Source: Gammaproteobacteria bacterium
GTDB lineage: Bacteria > Pseudomonadota > Gammaproteobacteria > Steroidobacterales > Steroidobacteraceae
Reading direction: 5' to 3'
Length of the DNA stretch: 11,274 nt
Assembly: GCA_030043215.1 (NCBI GenBank)
Contig: JASHYG010000357.1
Location: forward strand, 1 to 11,274
In this document: positions 6,997 to 11,274 of the stretch, one piece after another
Layout of the letters: each line of letters starts with the position of its first letter
Numbering within the stretch: the first letter of the stretch is position 1
The notes under the pieces: generated by a model
The model's database searches: none
The model's input: the letters and a program-made list of their open reading frames with translations, nothing else
What the model was told of the DNA's origin: nothing
Program-made: the position numbers and the translations under genes

Positions 6997-8139
6997 ATGA
7001 AATACTTGCCCCTGATCTGGGCCGGCATCTGGCGCAAGCGCAGTCGCGCCATCCTGATGCTCCTGCAGATCGCGAGCGCCTTCGTCCTGTTCGGGGTGCT
7101 GCAGGGGCTCGATACCGGCGTCAGCCAGACGATCGCCAAGCAGCACGGCGACCGGCTCTACGTGAGCAGCAGTGTCGCGATGGGCGACCCGCTGCCGATC
7201 GGATTGCTCGCCCGCATTCAGTCCGTGCCGGGTATCGAGTACGTCACCCCCCGTGCCGATTTCGACGGCAGCTACCAGAAGCTCGATCAGTTCGTTCCCG
7301 TCGTCGCAGGCGACGTCGACAGCTTCTTCAAGGTCTATGAGGAGCTCAAGACCTCGCCCGCGGCCATCCGGGCCCTGAGGAACGACCGGAGCGGTGCGAT
7401 CGTCGGCATCCTGACGATGCGCAAATACGGTTGGCGGATCGGCGACCACATCGTGCTCACGTCCGGTCTGCCGACGAGCAACGGCTCGCACGACTGGGGA
7501 TTCGATATCGTCGGGACGTACGACACTCCGGACCAGCCGACGAGCGCCACCGCCCTCATCACCAACTTCACCTACCTCAACGAGTCGCGCCTCACCGGCC
7601 GCGACCACGCCGATATGTTCGTCACCAAGATCGACAGTGCGGCCGATGCCGACCGGATCGGGCTTGCGATCGACAACGCCTTTGCGAATTCATCGAACGA
7701 GACTCACACCCAATCGGAGGCGGAGCTCGCAGCCGCGCAGCTGCAGCAGCTCGGCGATCTCGATTTCATCGTCCACGGCATCATCGGCGCCGTGTTCTTC
7801 GCGGTCCTGTTCGCCACGGGTGCGCTCATGATGCAGTCGCTCCGCGAGCGAGTGCCGGAGCTCGCCGTCTTGAAGACCGTCGGGTTCACCGACCGGCGCG
7901 TGATGGCGCTCATCCTCGCCGAGTCCGTCACCTTCTGCCTCGTCGCAGCCGGCATCGGCCTCGCCCTCTCGACCTTGCTGTTGCCGCTCGCCCGCCAGCA
8001 GATCGGGTTCTCCCGCGTGCCGGACATCGTGTTCGCCGAAGGCGCCGCATGCGCCGTGGTCCTCGCGTTCGTGAGCGGATGGATACCCGCATCGCGCGGA
8101 TCGCGACTGCAGGTCGTCGATGCGCTGGCGGGCCGATAG
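6997..8139 (+). CDS. ABC transporter permease, FtsX/MacB family (first of pair)
   Basis: This 380-residue inner-membrane protein has the layout of the FtsX/MacB permease family. It has one N-terminal membrane segment (about 18-37), a large extracytoplasmic domain (about 40-255) and three C-terminal segments (about 257-280, 302-329 and 347-365). The cytoplasmic loop RVPELAVLKTVGFTDRRVMAL (285-304) is the typical FtsX coupling helix that docks onto the ATPase. The family usually drives mechanotransmission: export or extraction of lipoproteins, lipids, peptides or drugs from the periplasmic side, rather than import. The ATG has GGA 7 nt upstream. The gene is divergent from xfp and followed after 10 nt by a second permease, so the two probably form a heterodimer. 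No substrate can be named. Confidence 0.88.
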   Translation: MKYLPLIWAGIWRKRSRAILMLLQIASAFVLFGVLQGLDTGVSQTIAKQHGDRLYVSSSVAMGDPLPIGLLARIQSVPGIEYVTPRADFDGSYQKLDQFVPVVAGDVDSFFKVYEELKTSPAAIRALRNDRSGAIVGILTMRKYGWRIGDHIVLTSGLPTSNGSHDWGFDIVGTYDTPDQPTSATALITNFTYLNESRLTGRDHADMFVTKIDSAADADRIGLAIDNAFANSSNETHTQSEAELAAAQLQQLGDLDFIVHGIIGAVFFAVLFATGALMMQSLRERVPELAVLKTVGFTDRRVMALILAESVTFCLVAAGIGLALSTLLLPLARQQIGFSRVPDIVFAEGAACAVVLAFVSGWIPASRGSRLQVVDALAGR

Positions 8140-8142
8140 GAG
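8138..8142 (+). promoter_or_regulatory. Shine-Dalgarno AGGAG overlapping the first permease stop codon
   Basis: AGGAG begins inside the TAG stop (8137-8139) of the first permease and sits 7 nt before the ATG at 8150. This fixes the start of the second permease at 8150 rather than the in-frame ATG at 8120, which lies inside the first gene. It also indicates translational coupling of the pair. Confidence 0.75.
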
Positions 8143-8149
8143 CCTTGCA

Positions 8150-9316
8150 ATGTCGTTCCTCGACCAGACCTTCGCGCTCACCGCCACCGCGCTGCGCAGC
8201 ATGAGCGGGCGGCGCGGCGCCGCGCTGGTCACCGTGATCGGCGTGACCACGGTGGTCGGGGTGCTCATCTCGCTGCTTGCACTGAGCAACGGGGCAAGGG
8301 CTCTGGGAGGGAGCGAGGCATCTCCCGATGAGGCTGTGGTGCTCGGCAGCGGTGCCGCCTCCTCTCAGCAGAGCGTGCTCACGCGCGACGAAGCGCTCGC
8401 CGTGAGGAATGCGCCCGGAATCAAGCGTGCGCCCGACGGGACGCTCTATCTCAGCGCGACGACGATGGTGAGCGTCGATGCCATCCGGAGCAACGGCAAG
8501 CGGGGCTCCGTCGCGCTCGTCGGCTTCACTCCGGCCATCCGGCTCTTCGCGCCGGGCGTCAAGCTGATCGCGGGTCGCATGTACCGGCCCGGCGTGCATG
8601 AGCTGATCGTCTCCGATCCCCTCCGCAAGATGTACCGGGGCCTCGAGCTGGGTGACCACATCACCCTGCGCGGCACGGAGTGGACCGTCGTGGGTATAGC
8701 CGCGGGCAACGGGACGGTCAACGACAGCATCCTGCGCGCCGATGCCGATACGGTCATGTCGGCCTTCGGGCGCAATACCTACCAGCAGGTCATCGTCGAG
8801 CTCACCTCGCCGGCCGCGTTCGACACCTTCAAGAGCTGGGCCCTGAGCAACCCGGCCCTCCCGGTGCAGGTCAAGACGGAGGCGGCGGATTTCGACGACA
8901 CGTTCGGCCAGCTCCACCGTCTGCTCGACTTCGTCGCCTACTTCATCGGCGGGGTGATGGCGAGTGGGGCCATCTGCGGCGCGCTCAACAGCCTCTATGC
9001 CTCCGTCGATGCCCGGCGTCGGGAGCTCGCGACGCTGCGCGCGATCGGTTTCGGCGGCGGACCGATCATCGCTTCCGTGCTCATCGAGGGCATGCTGCTC
9101 GCACTGCCGGGCGCCTTCCTCGGCGCGGCCGCCGCCTGGCTGCTGTTCAACGGCCATGTGTTGAGCACGGAGGGCCTCATCTTCACGCTCACCGTCACGC
9201 CCGGCCTGCTCGTGGTGAGCGTCTCCTGGGCGCTCGCCATGGGGTTGATCGGCGCGTCGCTCCCCGCGCTACGCGCCGCCCGCGTGCCTGTCGCCGTTGC
9301 GCTGCGCGCGACGTGA
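8150..9316 (+). CDS. ABC transporter permease, FtsX/MacB family (second of pair)
   Basis: This 388-residue protein has the same architecture as its upstream neighbour. A membrane segment lies at about 25-46, an extracytoplasmic MacB-like core domain at about 48-258, and three C-terminal segments at about 260-281, 306-333 and 350-374. DARRRELATLRAIGFGGGPI (287-306) is the FtsX coupling-helix region. The sequence differs clearly from the first permease, so the pair is more likely a heterodimer (as in LolC/LolE) than a recent duplication. No nucleotide-binding protein, HlyD-type adaptor or outer-membrane factor is encoded downstream. The next gene is convergent and ends only 6 bp away, so the ATPase must be supplied from elsewhere if the transporter works. 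Confidence 0.88.
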   Translation: MSFLDQTFALTATALRSMSGRRGAALVTVIGVTTVVGVLISLLALSNGARALGGSEASPDEAVVLGSGAASSQQSVLTRDEALAVRNAPGIKRAPDGTLYLSATTMVSVDAIRSNGKRGSVALVGFTPAIRLFAPGVKLIAGRMYRPGVHELIVSDPLRKMYRGLELGDHITLRGTEWTVVGIAAGNGTVNDSILRADADTVMSAFGRNTYQQVIVELTSPAAFDTFKSWALSNPALPVQVKTEAADFDDTFGQLHRLLDFVAYFIGGVMASGAICGALNSLYASVDARRRELATLRAIGFGGGPIIASVLIEGMLLALPGAFLGAAAAWLLFNGHVLSTEGLIFTLTVTPGLLVVSVSWALAMGLIGASLPALRAARVPVAVALRAT

Positions 9317-9326
9317 GCTTCCTCAC
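9313..9326. repeat. Short inverted repeat spanning two convergent stop codons
   Basis: GTGAG-CTTC-CTCAC is a 5-bp perfect stem with a 4-nt loop. Its left arm contains the TGA of the second permease and its right arm the TGA (read on the minus strand) of the HAD phosphatase. No T-run follows in either direction. It is too short for a confident bidirectional terminator, but it is the only such structure between these convergent genes. Confidence 0.2.
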
Positions 9327-10012
9327 CGGCGGGCATCGGCTCGCTCTCCGCGGGCTGACTGCGCCTTGCGGCTGACGCTCGCCAGCAATGCCGGCAGATC
9401 ACGCATGTGCGCGAAGACGATGGTGTTCGGCCCGGCGAGTTTCTCCGCTGGCGTAACGCCTCCGGCGTACGCGAGCACTTGCATTCCAGCGGCGCGCGCG
9501 GCGGTGACTCCCACCGCGCTGTCTTCAACGACGACACACGCCCCAGGCGCGACGCCCATTCTCTCGGCCGCAAACAGAAATAGATCCGGCGCCGGCTTAC
9601 CGCGCGCCACTTGGGTGGCGCTGAAGATGCGCCCTTCGAATCTATCGTACAGGCCCGTCAGGCCGAGCGTGAAGCGTATCTTCTCGTGGCTCCCGCTCGA
9701 TGCGACGCAGGTGCGAAGAGCAATCCGATCGAGGACCTCCGTGACCCCTTCAACGGGCCTCAGCTCGCGCCGAAAGGCATCGCGGTACAAGAGCTCGAGC
9801 CGCGCCTCCCAGCCTTCCGGCAGGGGACGTCCGAGGTACGACTCGATTTCCATGCGAAAGTGAGCGTCAGAAAGACCGACAAACCGCTCGATGACCTCCG
9901 CCTCGGTCAGTGACCATCCAAGCTGCGCGAGAACGGCCACGTCGACCTTGATCGCGAGCCGCTCCGAGTCCACGAGGACGCCGTCACAGTCAAAGATGAT
10001 GAGCTCGAGCAT
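9323..10012 (-). CDS. HAD-superfamily phosphatase (YieH / phosphoglycolate phosphatase-like)
   Basis: This 229-residue cytosolic hydrolase has all four HAD motifs. They are motif I DCDGV with nucleophile D8 and acid/base D10, motif II ASSGS (S105 or S106), motif III K139 in GKPAPDLF, and motif IV VEDSAVG (162-168). The helical cap after motif I (about 15-90) marks subfamily I, which dephosphorylates small phosphosugars and similar metabolites (YieH, YniC, beta-phosphoglucomutase, phosphoglycolate phosphatase). The exact substrate cannot be told from sequence. The frame stays open upstream to an ATG at 10165. Residue 1 is placed at 10012 because motif I normally sits within ten residues of the N-terminus, and because the longer form would overlap the divergent moeA start and its TATAAT box. 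The Shine-Dalgarno at 10012 is weak. The gene ends 6 bp from the permease gene. Confidence 0.88.
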   Translation of the reverse strand: MLELIIFDCDGVLVDSERLAIKVDVAVLAQLGWSLTEAEVIERFVGLSDAHFRMEIESYLGRPLPEGWEARLELLYRDAFRRELRPVEGVTEVLDRIALRTCVASSGSHEKIRFTLGLTGLYDRFEGRIFSATQVARGKPAPDLFLFAAERMGVAPGACVVVEDSAVGVTAARAAGMQVLAYAGGVTPAEKLAGPNTIVFAHMRDLPALLASVSRKAQSARGERADARR

Positions 10013-10098
10013 GTGCCGCCGGCGGTTGAAGAAAGCATTGTCTACGGTCTCGACGGCGGGTAGCAAGATGACCCGCAGCGGTCGAGCCTCGAACTCGC

Positions 10099-10104
10099 TA
10101 TAAT
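10099..10104 (+). promoter_or_regulatory. Candidate -10 box (TATAAT) for moeA
   Basis: A perfect TATAAT lies 36 bp before the ATG at 10140, in the 127-bp gap between the HAD phosphatase and moeA. No good -35 hexamer is present at 16-18 bp (CAGCGG at 17 bp). A perfect TATAAT in GC-rich DNA is nevertheless notable. Initiation about 7 bp downstream would leave a leader of about 30 nt. Confidence 0.45.
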
Positions 10105-10139
10105 CCGCGGGGTGAATCCCGTGCGCGCGAATCCAAACG

Positions 10140-11274
10140 ATGACCCGAGGCTCGACATCCATCACACCGCAAATGGCTCAGGAGGCCATTGACGCCGAGG
10201 TTGCGCCTTCGCCGATCGAGTCGCGGCCTCTCGAGCAATGCATCGGTCAGACGCTGCGGGAAGATATTTACGCCGAGCGGGACAATCCGCCCTTCGATCG
10301 GGTGTGCATGGATGGCATCGCGATCGACAGCGCCACGCTCGCCGGTGGAACGCGCCGCTACGTCATCCAGGCTGTCCAGGCGGCCGGCGCGCCGGCCCTC
10401 GATCTCACGAGCGGCGAGCAGGCCATCGAGGTGATGACCGGTGCGATCATGCCGCGCGGCGCCGATTGCGTGATTCCCATGGAGGAATACGACGTATCGG
10501 ACGGCGTCGTCTCTCTCAAAGCCCAGGCCGCGGGCAAGCCCTACCGCAACGTGCAGCGCCGTGGAGAGGACAGCCGGCCTGGAGTGCCGATGCTCAGAGC
10601 AGGCACGCGGCTCGGAGCGCCCGAGATCGCCATCGCGGCCTCGGCAGGTCTCGCGAGCGTGCGCGTGAGCCGGCAGCCGGATTTGATGGTGATATCGACG
10701 GGGGACGAGCTGATCGAGCCTGGCCAGCCGATCGCAGAGCACCAGGTGCGCCGCTCCAACGCCTACGCGATCATCGCCGCCCTGCGCGAGCATGGCTTCG
10801 AGAGAGTCGGCAACGACCATATCCTCGATGATGAGGGGATGCTGCGCCATCGACTGGCACAGCATCTCGCCGCGCGGGACGTGCTGATCCTGAGCGGAGG
10901 CATCTCGAAGGGGAAGTACGACCTGGTGCCGGAGGTGCTGAGGAGCCTCAGCGTACGGGAAGTCTTCCACTACATCTCCCAGCAGCCCGGCCGGCCGATG
11001 TGGTTCGGCGTCGGCTCGCGAGGCCAGCTCGTGTTCGGCTTACCGGGCAATCCCGTCTCGACGCTCATTTGCTTGATACGCTACGTCGTTCCGGCGATCG
11101 CTGCGGTCATGGGTGTGCCGCGGACGCCGCCCGAGCGCATTGCCCTGGCCTCGCCCGTGAAGTTCGGCCGCGCAGTCACCCGATTCCTGCCGATCAGCAT
11201 TCGATGCGACGATCCGGGCCGGCTCTCCGCGGCTCCCCGGCCTCCGAACGGTCCCGGGGACTTCCTCGCGCTCA
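10140..11274 (+). CDS. moeA: Molybdopterin molybdenumtransferase MoeA, 3' end cut by window
   Basis: MoeA inserts molybdate into adenylylated molybdopterin in the last step of molybdenum cofactor synthesis. The visible 378 residues include PPFDRVCMDG (50-59, catalytic-type D58), TGAIMPRGAD (100-109) and the RRGED motif (140-144, E143). They continue with STGDEL (186-191, D189), LSGGISKGKYD (251-261, D261), QQPGRPMWFG (281-290) and FGLPGNPVST (299-308). The acidic residues that line the active site in E. coli MoeA all have counterparts. Only the C-terminal domain IV is cut short. The SKGK form of the SGG motif, in place of SVG, points to a distinct MoeA subgroup. Two starts are possible. The ATG at 10140 includes the N-cap of the first helix (ITPQMAQEAI) and is preferred; the ATG at 10173 trims 11 residues. 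Neither has a Shine-Dalgarno. No other cofactor gene is in the window. Confidence 0.92.
   Translation, partial: MTRGSTSITPQMAQEAIDAEVAPSPIESRPLEQCIGQTLREDIYAERDNPPFDRVCMDGIAIDSATLAGGTRRYVIQAVQAAGAPALDLTSGEQAIEVMTGAIMPRGADCVIPMEEYDVSDGVVSLKAQAAGKPYRNVQRRGEDSRPGVPMLRAGTRLGAPEIAIAASAGLASVRVSRQPDLMVISTGDELIEPGQPIAEHQVRRSNAYAIIAALREHGFERVGNDHILDDEGMLRHRLAQHLAARDVLILSGGISKGKYDLVPEVLRSLSVREVFHYISQQPGRPMWFGVGSRGQLVFGLPGNPVSTLICLIRYVVPAIAAVMGVPRTPPERIALASPVKFGRAVTRFLPISIRCDDPGRLSAAPRPPNGPGDFLAL

Noticed and set aside
8120..8149. Earlier ATG start for the second permease at 8120
   Set aside because: It lies inside the end of the first permease gene, while the ATG at 8150 has an AGGAG at ideal spacing.
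10013..10165. N-terminal extension of the HAD phosphatase by 51 residues from the ATG at 10165
   Set aside because: It would push motif I far from the N-terminus, overlap the divergent moeA start, and run through the TATAAT box. The extension has no homology I recognise.
10098..10970. Open frame of 290 codons on the minus strand inside moeA
   Set aside because: It is antisense to the conserved MoeA motifs and its product resembles no known protein. It is a shadow frame.

Overview
The window is GC-rich, densely coded chromosomal DNA with short gaps and many long antisense shadow frames. It carries eight genes: six complete and two cut by the window edges. The FtsX/MacB-type permeases and the GAF-PAS-GGDEF regulator suggest a Gram-negative bacterium, probably a proteobacterium. 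This is a weak inference and I do not name a genus. There are no rRNA, tRNA, CRISPR, transposase or phage genes.

Left third (1-4333). Three minus-strand genes are read in the order prephenate dehydratase-like (PDT plus ACT), prephenate dehydrogenase-like (TyrA fold), then after about 130 bp a GAF-PAS-GGDEF signalling protein that runs off the left edge. Facing away from the dehydratase-like gene across a 78-bp gap is a type Ic aspartate aminotransferase of the Rv3722c/PF12897 kind. These are the folds needed for phenylalanine or tyrosine synthesis from prephenate. However, the dehydratase-like protein lacks the Glu of the usual E-N-S/T motif and the Arg of the T-R-F motif. The dehydrogenase-like protein lacks the Arg that binds prephenate in E. 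coli-type TyrA. Neither protein carries a chorismate mutase domain. The trio could therefore be a dedicated pathway acting on prephenate or a related cyclohexadienyl compound rather than the housekeeping route. This is the most interesting part of the window, and the proposed function is inference.

Middle (4350-9316). A complete, well-conserved phosphoketolase (Xfp) on the minus strand converges on the aminotransferase. It would cleave xylulose-5-P and/or fructose-6-P to acetyl phosphate. A 259-bp divergent intergenic region with several short dyads separates it from two tandem FtsX-family ABC permeases on the plus strand. These overlap through their Shine-Dalgarno/stop codon and are probably co-translated. 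Their ATPase and adaptor partners are not in the window.

Right end (9323-11274). A HAD-superfamily sugar-phosphate-type phosphatase (minus) converges on the second permease with only 6 bp between stop codons. It is divergent from a molybdopterin molybdenumtransferase gene (moeA), which has a TATAAT box upstream and is cut by the right edge.
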